The notes beneath the pieces were generated by a model. That model saw nothing but the letters and a program-made list of their open reading frames with translations. It ran no database searches and was not told where the DNA came from. This document shows, one piece after another, positions 25,740 through 34,730 of a DNA stretch of 64,000 nucleotides. Made by a program: the position numbers and the translations under genes. Each line of letters starts with the position of its first letter. The first letter of the stretch is position 1. Source of the stretch: Pseudomonadales bacterium (GTDB lineage: Bacteria; Pseudomonadota; Gammaproteobacteria; Pseudomonadales; Azotimanducaceae). The stretch is taken from NCBI GenBank assembly GCA_022827905.1, contig JAJEIQ010000049.1, positions 1 through 64,000 on the forward strand, given 5' to 3'.

Positions 25740-27127
25740 TAGCTGATTCGTCTCCATCGGGTGCCGGCCCGAGTGTCTTCAAGCTCGATTCCGGCTTCGG
25801 TCAGTTGGTCGCGGATGGCGTCTGCTCGGTCAAAGTCGCGAGCCTTGCGCGCTTGGTTGCGTTCGGCGATGAGCGCTTCGATCTCCGCCCCGTCCGGCAG
25901 CGCCTGATCGGATTCGGCCACGAGCGATTTGTGAAAGTGTTCTTCGGCAGTCTTGTTGAGCAGGCCCAGCAGCCAGCCGCCGGCCTGTAGTTGCTGCCGT
26001 AGGTGCTGGGCTTCCTTCTCGTCCTTGGTTCGGTTCAGCTCCGCGGCGATGCCGTGAAGGGCCGCAAGGGCACCGGGGGTGTTGAGGTCGTCGGCTAGAG
26101 CGTTCAGCACGGCGGTGGGGTAGTCGGTGCCCGGCGGCGTCGGCGCACCGCCGCGCAGCGCCCCGTAGAGCCTGTCCAGACTGCGGCGGGATTGGTCCAG
26201 TAGCTCGTCCGACCAAACCAAGGGGGAGCGGTATTGGCCGGAGAGCAGCGCGTAGCGCAGGGTTTCCCCGTCGTGGCTTTGCCGCAGCTCGGCGATGGTG
26301 ACGATGTTGCCGAGGGACTTGGACATTTTCTCCTGGCCTAGGGTCAGCATGCCGTTGTGCAGCCAATAGCCGACGCAATCGCGCTGGCCGTGGGCGCAGC
26401 GGGACTGCGCCAGCTCGTTTTCGTGGTGCGGAAACGCCAAATCGACGCCACCGCCGTGAATGTCGATGCGGGTGCCGAGATGGGTGTGGATCATCGCCGA
26501 GCACTCGATGTGCCAGCCCGGCCGCCCGCGCCCCCAAGGGCTTTCCCAGCCGGGCAGTTCCGGGGTGGAAGGCTTCCAGAGCACAAAATCCTTGGGGTCG
26601 CGCTTGTAGGGGGCCACCTCCACCCGGGCGCCGTCGAGCATGTCCTCAAGCGATCGATGGGAGAGGCAGCCGTAATGGGCGTCGGCGGGGACGTGGAACA
26701 GCACATGGCCCTCCGCGGCGTAGGCAAAGCCTTGGTCGATCAGCGTCTCGATCATGGCGATGATTTCGGCGATGTGCCCGGTGGCCCGGGGCTGAACGTC
26801 GGCGGGAAGAACCCCCAGCGCTTCGATGTCGTCGTTGTAGGCGGCGCTGAAACGGTCCGCCAAGGCCTGTATGGGCTCGCCACTAGTCAATGCCTGGGCA
26901 TTGATCTTGTCATCCACGTCGGTGATGTTGGAGACGTAGAACACCTCGGGGTAAATCGTCGTCAGTAGGCGGCGCAGCACGTCGAACACCACCGCCGGGC
27001 GACCGTTGCCAATATGCACCGGTCCGTAAACGGTCGGCCCGCAGACGTAGAGCGTCACCCGTTTCGGATCCAAGGGACGAAAGATCTCCTTGCGCCCGGA
27101 CTGCGTGTTGTGGAGCTTGAGTTCCAT
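25739..27127 (-). CDS. cysS: Cysteinyl-tRNA synthetase
   Basis: A 462-residue class I synthetase. The zinc ligand C29 and the HIGN motif (38-41) occur in YVCGPTVYGPVHIGN. The second signature is EKMSKSLGN. Zinc ligands also lie in GWHIECSAM and HHENELAQS, and the C-terminal DALR-like helical part follows. ATG 27127 gives the usual MELKLHNT start. Coupling to a gamma-glutamyl/cysteine-type ligase downstream is a suggestive, but not conclusive, thiol theme. Confidence 0.97.
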   Translation of the reverse strand: MELKLHNTQSGRKEIFRPLDPKRVTLYVCGPTVYGPVHIGNGRPAVVFDVLRRLLTTIYPEVFYVSNITDVDDKINAQALTSGEPIQALADRFSAAYNDDIEALGVLPADVQPRATGHIAEIIAMIETLIDQGFAYAAEGHVLFHVPADAHYGCLSHRSLEDMLDGARVEVAPYKRDPKDFVLWKPSTPELPGWESPWGRGRPGWHIECSAMIHTHLGTRIDIHGGGVDLAFPHHENELAQSRCAHGQRDCVGYWLHNGMLTLGQEKMSKSLGNIVTIAELRQSHDGETLRYALLSGQYRSPLVWSDELLDQSRRSLDRLYGALRGGAPTPPGTDYPTAVLNALADDLNTPGALAALHGIAAELNRTKDEKEAQHLRQQLQAGGWLLGLLNKTAEEHFHKSLVAESDQALPDGAEIEALIAERNQARKARDFDRADAIRDQLTEAGIELEDTRAGTRWRRIS

Positions 27128-27137
27128 GCGGTCGGCC

Positions 27138-28124
27138 TCAGCGGTCAAGCAGGTTGGCAGCTTGATTGGGTGCCAGTGCCGGTGCCAGCAGGCGTTGGTT
27201 GATGATCGGATTGACGCCGATTTCGTTGCTTGCCGTTACCAGGGCTCGTGGGTTGGGGTCGAGTTCGCGCCGCAGGGCGTCGATCAGCGCTTGGTAGCGC
27301 TTCTGTCCGGCGGCGGCGTAGCCGTGCAGATGCCAAGTCTCGCGCCAGTCCTTGCAGAAATCGGTAAGGAGCCCTTTGTAGTGCTCGACGAGCTCGGGAT
27401 TGTTGCCGGGGTGGGCCTCGAAATCGCGCACCAATGCTGCCGCCAGCGCATCGAGTTCGCCCGGCGCCATCACCGGTGCGGTGTTGTACCTTTCCGTGGC
27501 GATGTCGCCCCGCCAATTGGGATCGAAGCGCACGGGCTGGCTTCGCTCGGCTATTGCTGTGGCATCGGCTTGCGGGTCGAGCGCTTCCATTTCCCGTACC
27601 AAGCGCCAAAAGCGCGATGAGCCGGCCGCGTCGATGACCAAGTGGACGCGGGTGATGGCGGCGTTGTTCATTACTTGGTGGCGGCGCCATGAGTTGAATA
27701 TCCAGCACTCCCCCGCCGCCATGTGGACCCCGGCACCGCCGCAGTGGAAGATGACCGCGGGATCGGTAATCACGGGGATGTGAATGCGCACCCGGGTGTG
27801 CCAGTGGTAGTTGAAATCCACGTGGGCAGCGACTTTGCAGCCGGGCTCCAGGCGCATCAGCCGCGAGCGTCCCAACACTTCGCCGAAGCTCGCCATGGCC
27901 TGTTGCGTGTAAGCGCATTGCCGCAAATGGGGTGTAAGCGCCATGCGGCCGTCGAAGGCGTCGTTGTCGCCGCCGTCCCTGGAAATGAGTGCGGCTGCTG
28001 AGTTGCCTTTCATGCCGGACGGGTGGGGCATCCAAGCCCCATCCGGCAAGGCGGCTGCTTCGGCAGCCAGCCGGCCGGCGTCAAAGGCGAAAGGCAGGCG
28101 AATGAAGGGCCTAGAAAGTTCCAT
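27138..28124 (-). CDS. Aspartyl/asparaginyl beta-hydroxylase-family oxygenase
   Basis: A 328-residue Fe(II)/2-oxoglutarate oxygenase. The core double-stranded beta-helix carries H101-x-D103 (AAHVDFNYHWHTRVRIHIPV) and the distal His in WRRHQVMN (H149), followed by RVHLVID. The C-terminal 150 residues are an extension without a motif I know. Relatives hydroxylate Asp/Asn side chains in proteins or lipids, and the target here is unknown. It is 10 bp upstream of cysS and likely the first gene of a three- or four-gene transcript. Confidence 0.85.
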   Translation of the reverse strand: MELSRPFIRLPFAFDAGRLAAEAAALPDGAWMPHPSGMKGNSAAALISRDGGDNDAFDGRMALTPHLRQCAYTQQAMASFGEVLGRSRLMRLEPGCKVAAHVDFNYHWHTRVRIHIPVITDPAVIFHCGGAGVHMAAGECWIFNSWRRHQVMNNAAITRVHLVIDAAGSSRFWRLVREMEALDPQADATAIAERSQPVRFDPNWRGDIATERYNTAPVMAPGELDALAAALVRDFEAHPGNNPELVEHYKGLLTDFCKDWRETWHLHGYAAAGQKRYQALIDALRRELDPNPRALVTASNEIGVNPIINQRLLAPALAPNQAANLLDR

Positions 28125-28229
28125 GGCCGCATTTTACGCGATGGGGCCTGTATGCGGGGGCGCTTCAACGGCCCCGGAAGTGTAGCGCGGAGTCTGGTTC
28201 AGCCAAGCTTGCCGGGTTAGGCTTCGCTG

Positions 28230-29180
28230 ATGCAGGCATTCGTCACCCGCCGCCTTTTGGCGCTGCTTCCCACGTTGATATTCGCCAGCCTCATCGTCTT
28301 CGTCTCGATGCGGCTGATTCCGGGCGACGTGATCGACCTGATGTTGGCGCAGAACGACCTGTCCACCGACCACGACCGGGCCGCCATCGAGGCGGCGCTG
28401 GGACTGGACCAACCCATGCACGTGCAGTACTTCCGTTGGATTGGCGGCGTGCTGGAGGGCGATCTCGGCCGCTCGCTGTGGCAGAACACGCCGGTCACCG
28501 AGCAGTTGGCGGCCACCTTGCCGATCACTTTTGAACTGGGCTTCCTGGCCCTGATCGTGGCCCTGACCGTGGCGTTGCCGATCGGCGTGTACTCCGCACT
28601 CAAGCAGGACACCCTGGGCGACTATGCGGCGCGCTCCTTCTCCTTGGTGATGCTGGCCATTCCGAGCTTTTGGCTGGGCACGCTGGTGATGGTTTTCCCC
28701 TCGGTGTGGTGGCGCTGGTCGCCGGCGCTGGAGTACACGCCGTTTCTGGAGGATCCACTGCAGAACTTGGCGCACATGATCGTGCCCGCCATTCTGCTCG
28801 GCCTTTCGCTGTCAGCGCTGACCATGCGCATGACCCGCACAATGATGCTGGAGGTGCTGCGCCAAGACTACATTCGCACCGCCCGGGCCAAGGGCTTAAG
28901 CGAAACCCTCGTGGTGGCGCGGCACGCACTGCGCAACGGCCTGATCCCAGTGGTGACCCTGATCGGCCTGCAGGCACCGTTGCTGATCGGCGGGGCGGTG
29001 ATCCTTGAGCAGATCTTCGTCGTTCCCGGCATGGGGCTCTTGCTGCTCGAAGCGGTCTTTCAGCGCGACTATCCGGTGATATCGGGTGTCTTCTTGGTGG
29101 TTGGCTTCGGCGTGCTGGTCATCAATCTGCTGGTCGATTTGAGCTACGGCTGGCTGGACCCGAAGGTGCGCCACCAATGA
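28230..29180 (+). CDS. ABC transporter permease, DppB-type
   Basis: A 316-residue inner-membrane permease of the peptide/opine/nickel class. It has an N-terminal transmembrane segment (RRLLALLPTLIFASLIVFV) followed by five more. The EAA loop is DYIRTARAKGLSETLVVARHALRNGLIP, which contacts the ATPase. It is the first gene of a five-gene importer in which each gene overlaps the next by 4-8 bp. Confidence 0.92.
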   Translation: MQAFVTRRLLALLPTLIFASLIVFVSMRLIPGDVIDLMLAQNDLSTDHDRAAIEAALGLDQPMHVQYFRWIGGVLEGDLGRSLWQNTPVTEQLAATLPITFELGFLALIVALTVALPIGVYSALKQDTLGDYAARSFSLVMLAIPSFWLGTLVMVFPSVWWRWSPALEYTPFLEDPLQNLAHMIVPAILLGLSLSALTMRMTRTMMLEVLRQDYIRTARAKGLSETLVVARHALRNGLIPVVTLIGLQAPLLIGGAVILEQIFVVPGMGLLLLEAVFQRDYPVISGVFLVVGFGVLVINLLVDLSYGWLDPKVRHQ

Positions 29181-30088
29181 GCGAGGCCACGCTGCCGACG
29201 ATTGGCACCGCGTCGGCCCGCCCGGCGCCGAAGGGCCTCACCGGGCGGCTGATTCAGGAAAAGCCCTTGGGCGCATTCGGCGGCGCAGTGTTCCTGCTCT
29301 TTCTGGTGTGCGGCCTGTTTGCCGAACTGATCGCGCCCTACGGGTTGAACGAGACCAACATGGCGGCGCGGCTGCTGCCGCCGTCGGCGGAGCACCTGTT
29401 CGGCACCGATCACTTGGGCCGCGACGTGCTTTCCCGGGTTCTGATCGGCGCCCAGCTGTCCATGATCGTCGGCGCTTGCGCGGCGGCCTTGGCCACCTTG
29501 GTGTCCATCGTGCTGGGCGTGGCCTCGGGCTATTTCGGTGGCCGCACCGATATGCTCATCCAGCGCTTCGTGGACGCTTGGATGATCTTCCCGGACCTGC
29601 TGCTGCTCATCGCCGTCATCTCCGTGGTCGGCCCCGGCATGACGGAGATCGTCGTCGTGCTCGGGCTGCTCTACGGCATCGCCGGCTCGCGCATCGTGCG
29701 CGGCGCGGTGATCACGATTCGGGAGAACGCGCACACCCACGCGGCTCGCTCGATGGGCGCAACCGCCTTGCACATTCTCCGGCGCCATGTTCTGCCCAAC
29801 ATCATGCCGGTGGTGATCGTGCTGTTCACCACCCGCGTTGGCGCCGCCATCCTCACCGAGGCGGGGCTGTCGTTCCTGGGGCTGGGGGTGCCGCCACCGG
29901 CGCCCACTTGGGGCGGCATGCTCAGCGGCACCGGGCGCACCTACATGTACCTTGGCCCTTGGCTGGCGCTGGCGCCGGGCTTGAGCCTCACCCTCGTGGT
30001 GTATGCCATCAACGTCTATGGCGACGCCCTGCGCGACCTGCTGGACCCGCGCATGCGCGGGGCTTCGGGGCTTCGGGGGGCGCGATGA
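29177..30088 (+). CDS. ABC transporter permease, DppC-type
   Basis: A 303-residue second permease. The N-terminal OppC-N segment is PLGAFGGAVFLLFLVCGLFAE, and the family's GTDHLGRDVLSR motif follows. The EAA loop is HTHAARSMGATALHILRRHVLPN. It ends in the typical YGDALRDLLDPRMRG tail. Both ends overlap their neighbours as ATGA. Confidence 0.93.
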   Translation: MSEATLPTIGTASARPAPKGLTGRLIQEKPLGAFGGAVFLLFLVCGLFAELIAPYGLNETNMAARLLPPSAEHLFGTDHLGRDVLSRVLIGAQLSMIVGACAAALATLVSIVLGVASGYFGGRTDMLIQRFVDAWMIFPDLLLLIAVISVVGPGMTEIVVVLGLLYGIAGSRIVRGAVITIRENAHTHAARSMGATALHILRRHVLPNIMPVVIVLFTTRVGAAILTEAGLSFLGLGVPPPAPTWGGMLSGTGRTYMYLGPWLALAPGLSLTLVVYAINVYGDALRDLLDPRMRGASGLRGAR

Positions 30089-31758
30089 GGCGGCTGCGGT
30101 GGTTGCTGGCATTGCTCCCCTTGGCTGCGGTGGCCGAGGACGAAGCACCGCAGTACGGGGGCTCGCTCAACATTGGCACCGTGGTGGTCAGCCTCTCACC
30201 GCTGTCCTGGGATCCGGCCGACTGGGCCTGGAAGATCAACCACGACACCGGCGCCGTGCGCGAACAGCTTTTCGCCGGCGACTTGGAGCAGAGCGTGCGC
30301 AAGGGCGGCAAGCACCGGTTCATCGCCGAATCCTACCTGCCGGACGACGCTTGGCGGGGTGAGTTGGCGGAGTCGTGGAATTGGGAGGGCCCACTCACCT
30401 TGGCGGTTCGCCTGCGCGAAGGCGTGCTGTTCCCGGACAAGCCGGGGGTGATGGCCGCTCGCGAATTGACCGCGGACGACGTGCTGTTCACGTTCGACTA
30501 CTTAAGCGCCAGCCCGCGCCGCATCGCCACGTACTTTGACCACATCGAGCGCTTGGAGGCGCGCGGCGACCACACGGTGGTGTTCCACTTCAGCGAGTTC
30601 AATGCGGAGTGGGCCTACCGCTTCGGCTACGGCTACTACTCCGCCATCATTCCCCGGGAGTTTGGCGCCGTCGATGGCCGGGACTGGCGCAACGTCACCG
30701 GCACCGGCCCGTTCCAGCTCGCCCGATACGTGCGCGGCAACTCCCAGCGCTACGTCAAGAACCCCGACTACTGGGATCGGGAGCGCATTGGCGCCGAGGA
30801 CTACGCCATTCCGTTCGTCGATGACGTGACCTACCGCATCATCAAGGACGAGGCGACCTGGCTGACGGCGCTGCGCACCGGCAAGCTGGACATCCTGGAG
30901 GTGACTCGGTGGATTGCCGTGGACCACCTGAAGGAGACGACGCCGGAGCTGAAGTGGAGCCGCTGGCTGTCCTCCACGGGTCAGTTCATGGCCCTGCGCG
31001 TGGACCGCGAGCCGTTCGACGACGTGCGGGTGCGGCGCGCCCTGAACTTGGCCGTGAACCAACGGGAGATCGTTGAGCAGTTCTACGGCGGCCACGCCGA
31101 GCTGATGGCCTATCCCCAGCATCCCGACTACGGCCCCTACTACCAACCGTTGGAGGAAATGCCCGCCTCGGTGCAGGAGCTGTTCAGCTACAACCCGGCC
31201 AAGGCCCGCGAGTTGCTCGCCGAGGCGGGCTACCCGGACGGCTTCGCAGTGGAGGTCCAGGTCTGCGCCTGCAGTCCCACCCACATGGACCTCGTGCCGC
31301 TCCTGGAGGACTACCTGGCCCAAGTGGGGGTGCGGCTGCTCATTGAGCCCATGGAATACGCCTCCTTTCTGTCCTTGATGACCACCCTGAACCACGGCCC
31401 CGGCTATCTGATGGGCAGCGGCCACGTCAATCCCACCACCACGCTGCGCAAGAGCTTCAAGACCGGGCAGACTTGGAACCCGTCCCGCTTCTCGGACCCG
31501 GCGGTGGACCGCAAGATTGACGAAATCCACCGCACCCGGGAGGAGGCCGAACGCATCCGCATGATCCGCGAACTGACCGTGGAGATGCTCGACCGCGCCC
31601 CCTACCTCTGGTTGCCCATCGGCTACTTTTACACCGCTTGGTGGCCTTGGGTGAAGAACTACGGCGGCGAACTCCGGGTCGGCTCGCAACGGCCCGGCCC
31701 GATCTACGCCCGCATCTGGATCGATCAGGCAATGAAGCGTTCGCTGGGGTTTGAATGA
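30085..31758 (+). CDS. ABC transporter substrate-binding protein, family 5
   Basis: A 557-residue extracytoplasmic binding protein with a signal peptide (about residues 1-17, ending AVAED). It carries SBP_bac_5 landmarks such as [37 protein letters not shown], the [15 protein letters not shown] hinge and [18 protein letters not shown]. No lipobox, so it is a soluble periplasmic receptor for peptides or similar solutes. ATG 30085 overlaps the permease stop. The frame extending upstream is a shadow of the permease. Confidence 0.92.
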   Translation: MRRLRWLLALLPLAAVAEDEAPQYGGSLNIGTVVVSLSPLSWDPADWAWKINHDTGAVREQLFAGDLEQSVRKGGKHRFIAESYLPDDAWRGELAESWNWEGPLTLAVRLREGVLFPDKPGVMAARELTADDVLFTFDYLSASPRRIATYFDHIERLEARGDHTVVFHFSEFNAEWAYRFGYGYYSAIIPREFGAVDGRDWRNVTGTGPFQLARYVRGNSQRYVKNPDYWDRERIGAEDYAIPFVDDVTYRIIKDEATWLTALRTGKLDILEVTRWIAVDHLKETTPELKWSRWLSSTGQFMALRVDREPFDDVRVRRALNLAVNQREIVEQFYGGHAELMAYPQHPDYGPYYQPLEEMPASVQELFSYNPAKARELLAEAGYPDGFAVEVQVCACSPTHMDLVPLLEDYLAQVGVRLLIEPMEYASFLSLMTTLNHGPGYLMGSGHVNPTTTLRKSFKTGQTWNPSRFSDPAVDRKIDEIHRTREEAERIRMIRELTVEMLDRAPYLWLPIGYFYTAWWPWVKNYGGELRVGSQRPGPIYARIWIDQAMKRSLGFE

Positions 31759-32717
31759 CCGCCCTGCTCGAAGTAGCGGACTTGACCGTCACCTTCCGCA
31801 CCGACGGCGGACTGGTGCGGGCGGTGGATTCAGTGTCGCTCAGCGTCGAAGCCGGGGAGACCTTGGCGCTGGTCGGCGAAAGCGGCTCCGGCAAGAGCGT
31901 CACGGCCTTGTCGATCCTTGGCTTGATTGCCCCGGGGCGGATCGAGCAAGGGCGCATCGGCTTTGCGGGCGAAGACCTGACCGCCTTGGACGAAGCGGCG
32001 CTGCGGGCCATTCGCGGCGATCGCATCGCCATGATCTTCCAGGAGCCCATGTCGTCCCTGAACCCGGTGCTGACCATCGGCAAGCAGGTGGCCGAGCCGA
32101 TCTGGCTGCATCGCCGCATGGCCTGGCGCGAAGCCTACGCCCAAGCTGCGGAGCTGTTGCGCAAGGTGGCCATACCGGACGCCGAAGCCCGCTTGGACGA
32201 CTATCCCCACCAGTTCTCCGGCGGCATGCGCCAGCGGGTGATGATTGCCATGGCCTTGGCCTGCCGCCCGCAACTCATCATTGCCGACGAGCCGACCACG
32301 GCCTTGGACGTCACCGTGCAAGCCCAGATTCTGGCGCTGCTCAAGGGGCTGACTCAAGAGGCCAACGCGGCGCTGCTGCTGATCACCCACGATCTCGGCG
32401 TGGTGGCGCGCTATGCCGACCGGGTGGCGGTGATGTACGGCGGGCGCATTGTCGAGAGCGGCCCAGCCGCAGCGCTCTACCGGGCACCGATGCACCCGTA
32501 CACGGAGGGCCTCATGCGCTCGGTGCCCCGTCTCGATGGCTTTGCGTCGGAGCGGCTGCCCGCCATTCCGGGCCAGCCGCCGGACTTGGCCAAACTGCCG
32601 CCGGGCTGCGCCTTCGCGCCCCGTTGTCCTCATGTTCACGATGCCTGCGTCGCTGCCGCGCCGCCGCTTCACGCCTTGGACGCCTCCCGCTCGGTGGCCT
32701 GTCACCGTCATGGCTGA
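31755..32717 (+). CDS. ABC transporter ATP-binding protein, DppD-type
   Basis: A 320-residue ATPase. Walker A is GESGSGKSV, the signature is FSGGMRQRV and Walker B is [13 protein letters not shown], with the H-loop in [10 protein letters not shown]. The C-terminal oligopeptide/dipeptide domain has [14 protein letters not shown], where some relatives bind an Fe-S cluster. Overlaps at both ends show one translational unit with the permeases and receptor. Confidence 0.94.
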   Translation: MTALLEVADLTVTFRTDGGLVRAVDSVSLSVEAGETLALVGESGSGKSVTALSILGLIAPGRIEQGRIGFAGEDLTALDEAALRAIRGDRIAMIFQEPMSSLNPVLTIGKQVAEPIWLHRRMAWREAYAQAAELLRKVAIPDAEARLDDYPHQFSGGMRQRVMIAMALACRPQLIIADEPTTALDVTVQAQILALLKGLTQEANAALLLITHDLGVVARYADRVAVMYGGRIVESGPAAALYRAPMHPYTEGLMRSVPRLDGFASERLPAIPGQPPDLAKLPPGCAFAPRCPHVHDACVAAAPPLHALDASRSVACHRHG

Positions 32718-33729
32718 GCCCGCCACCGACAGCGCAGCTTCCGAACTGCTCCGGGTCGAGGATCTGTGCGTGCACTATCCGGTGACCGAGGGCTTGGTCC
32801 GCCAGCGCGAAGTCGGTGCGGTGAAGGCGGTTGACGGGGTTTCCTTCCATCTGCGCCGGGGTGAGACCTTGGGCTTGGTGGGGGAGAGCGGCTGCGGCAA
32901 ATCGACCACGGCCCTAGCAGTGCTGCGGATGCTCACGCCGACTTCAGGGCGCATCTTCTTCGACGGCGAGGACATCACGGTGCTGGCGGGGGAACCCTTA
33001 CGGCGGCTGCGTCGGCGGATGCAGATGGTCTACCAGGATCCGTTCGGTTCGCTGAACCCCCGCATGCGAGTGCGGGACTTGGTGGGGGAGCCACTCATCG
33101 TCCACGGCGCGGGCCGGCGCAGCGCCGAGTACCGCAATCGGATCAACGAGCTGCTGGACTTAGTGGGCCTGCTGCGGGACATGGGCGAGCGCTACCCGCA
33201 CGAGTTTTCCGGCGGCCAACGCCAGCGCATCGGCATCGCCCGGGCTCTGGCCTTGGAGCCGGAGTTGGTAATCTGCGATGAGCCGGTGTCAGCCTTGGAT
33301 GTCTCCATTCAGGCCCAAGTGATCAACCTGCTCATGGACCTGCAGCAGGAACTCGGCCTCACCTACCTGTTCATCGCCCACGACCTCTCCGTGGTGCGCC
33401 ACATCAGCGACCGGGTGGGCGTGATGTACCTCGGCCGCTTGGTGGAGACAGCGCCGAAGCAGACACTTTTTGCCAAGCCCCGCCATCCCTACACGCAAAT
33501 CCTGCTCGGTGCGGTGCCGGTGCCCGACCCGGCCGTGGAGTCAACCCGCGAGCAGCCCATGATCCTCGGCGAGGTGCCGAGCCCCCGCAATCCCCCACCC
33601 GGCTGCGCCTTCCATCCCCGCTGCCCCAAGGCGGAAGACCGCTGCCGGGAACAGCGCCCGCGGGCGCAGAGCATGGGCCAAGAGGCGCGGGTGGCTTGCC
33701 ATTTGGCCACCCCGCAGGCGCGGAAGTGA
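32710..33729 (+). CDS. ABC transporter ATP-binding protein, DppF-type
   Basis: A 339-residue partner ATPase. Walker A is GESGCGKST, the signature is FSGGQRQRI, Walker B is [13 protein letters not shown] and the H-loop is FIAHDLSVV. The C-terminal [14 protein letters not shown] repeats the cysteine motif of the DppD-type subunit. It starts at ATG 32710, 8 bp inside the previous gene, and ends the operon. Confidence 0.94.
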   Translation: MAEPATDSAASELLRVEDLCVHYPVTEGLVRQREVGAVKAVDGVSFHLRRGETLGLVGESGCGKSTTALAVLRMLTPTSGRIFFDGEDITVLAGEPLRRLRRRMQMVYQDPFGSLNPRMRVRDLVGEPLIVHGAGRRSAEYRNRINELLDLVGLLRDMGERYPHEFSGGQRQRIGIARALALEPELVICDEPVSALDVSIQAQVINLLMDLQQELGLTYLFIAHDLSVVRHISDRVGVMYLGRLVETAPKQTLFAKPRHPYTQILLGAVPVPDPAVESTREQPMILGEVPSPRNPPPGCAFHPRCPKAEDRCREQRPRAQSMGQEARVACHLATPQARK

Positions 33730-33813
33730 AGGGTTTGGATCGTCCTTGCACTTTCCTCTCCCGCTTAGATCGATGTTGGGGTATCTTGCGCCAAGTCATC
33801 GTGTTGAGCATCG

Positions 33814-33832
33814 GGGTGGGTACCCTCCACCC
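33814..33832. promoter_or_regulatory. Inverted repeat upstream of the DUF433/DUF5615 pair
   Basis: GGGTGG (33814-33819) and CCACCC (33827-33832) flank a 7-nt loop and contain the inner palindrome GGGTACCC. It lies about 43 bp before the DUF433 start, with no T-tract, and may be the autoregulatory operator usual for antitoxins. Confidence 0.3.
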
Positions 33833-33874
33833 AAGCTGACCGGGTGAGTGAATCGAAAGCGAAGGAGAAAAGAA

Positions 33875-34132
33875 ATGACTCAGGAGGAGAAGTTGTTGGC
33901 CCGCATCACGGTGCGTCCGGATGTCTTCGGCGGTAAGCCGATCATCCGGGACATGCGAATCGCCGTGGAGCATGTGCTGGCGAATTTGGCTGCTGGCGAA
34001 ACGGTTGAGGGGCTGCTTGAGGATTATCCGATCCTCGAACCGGAAGATGTTCGTGCCTGCCTTCTCTTTGCCCATCGCGCACTGGCGGGAGAGAACGTGC
34101 ATGACCGCGTTGCCATTCGAGAGGTTTCGTGA
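33875..34132 (+). CDS. DUF433 protein, putative antitoxin
   Basis: An 85-residue DUF433 protein, a winged-helix-like family found as the partner of DUF5615/PIN-like toxins. It has the motif RITVRPDVFGGKPIIRDMRI, followed by VLANLAAGETVEGLLEDYPIL and DVRACLLFAHRAL. The strong site AAGGAGAAAAGAA precedes ATG 33875. Its stop overlaps the toxin start (GTGA). Confidence 0.88.
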   Translation: MTQEEKLLARITVRPDVFGGKPIIRDMRIAVEHVLANLAAGETVEGLLEDYPILEPEDVRACLLFAHRALAGENVHDRVAIREVS

Positions 34133-34503
34133 AGTTCCTGCTCGATGCCTGTGCCGCTTCAACACCGGTCCTTGCAGCGCTTAGAGACCTTGGCTGCGAT
34201 GTTCTGTCTGTTCATGATCGTTTGCCTCACGCACCGGATGATGCGGTGCTGGCGCTCGCCGCGGAGGAAAATCGGGTACTCATTACCGAAGACAAGGACT
34301 TCGGGGAGCTTGTGTTCTTGCGTGGTTTGCCGCATCCGAGCATCGTGCGTCTTGTTGAAATGACCCCCGTGGAGAGAGCAGAGATACTGAGGACTTTAAT
34401 TGGGCATCACGCGGATGCGATGCGCGACGGCGCGATCATCGTGGTTACCAAGGAGCGCATTCGGATACGGCGGGTGCGGCACAATGGGCAGGATGATGGC
34501 TAA
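34129..34503 (+). CDS. DUF5615 PIN-like protein, putative toxin
   Basis: A 124-residue PIN-like nuclease of the DUF5615 family. Acidic positions are D7 in KFLLDACAA, the DD in HAPDDAVLALA, and E/D in LITEDKDFGEL, matching the family's metal-binding sites. GTG 34129 overlaps DUF433 by 4 bp, the usual layout of this proposed VapBC-like module. Confidence 0.85.
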   Translation: MKFLLDACAASTPVLAALRDLGCDVLSVHDRLPHAPDDAVLALAAEENRVLITEDKDFGELVFLRGLPHPSIVRLVEMTPVERAEILRTLIGHHADAMRDGAIIVVTKERIRIRRVRHNGQDDG

Positions 34504-34565
34504 AGACCATGGCAAGCTCTCAGAGCGTCGTCTCCGCTGCTGGGAGCTTGTTCGATGCGAGCGTC

Positions 34566-34730
34566 TCAGGCTGCTGCGCCAGCCGATGCCTCCAAGTTGG
34601 TGACGTCGATCTTGGGGGTAAGCGGGTAGGCGTCCTTGCTGGGTAGGCAGTCGAGAAGCAACTTTTGGCGGAATCGGCCCCCAAAGATTGGAACCACCGT
34701 CGGGGTCCTGTGTGTCCCGAAGCGCTTCAA
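34566..34730 (-). CDS. Small ORF (54 aa) coupled to the helicase gene
   Basis: A 54-codon frame that starts TTG in a 4-bp TTGA overlap with the helicase stop (34727-34729). It reads MKRFGTHRTPTVVPIFGGRF, continues with a LLLDCLPSKDAYPLTP segment, and ends ASAGAAA. The overlap, an even residue mix and the absence of any other gene in this stretch argue it could be real. There is no homolog I recognise. It could also be the tail of a frameshifted gene. Confidence 0.35.
   Translation of the reverse strand: MKRFGTHRTPTVVPIFGGRFRQKLLLDCLPSKDAYPLTPKIDVTNLEASAGAAA

Noticed and set aside
29308-30084. Long upstream extension of the substrate-binding protein frame
   Set aside because: It overlaps the DppC permease in another frame; the signal peptide at 30085 sets the true start.
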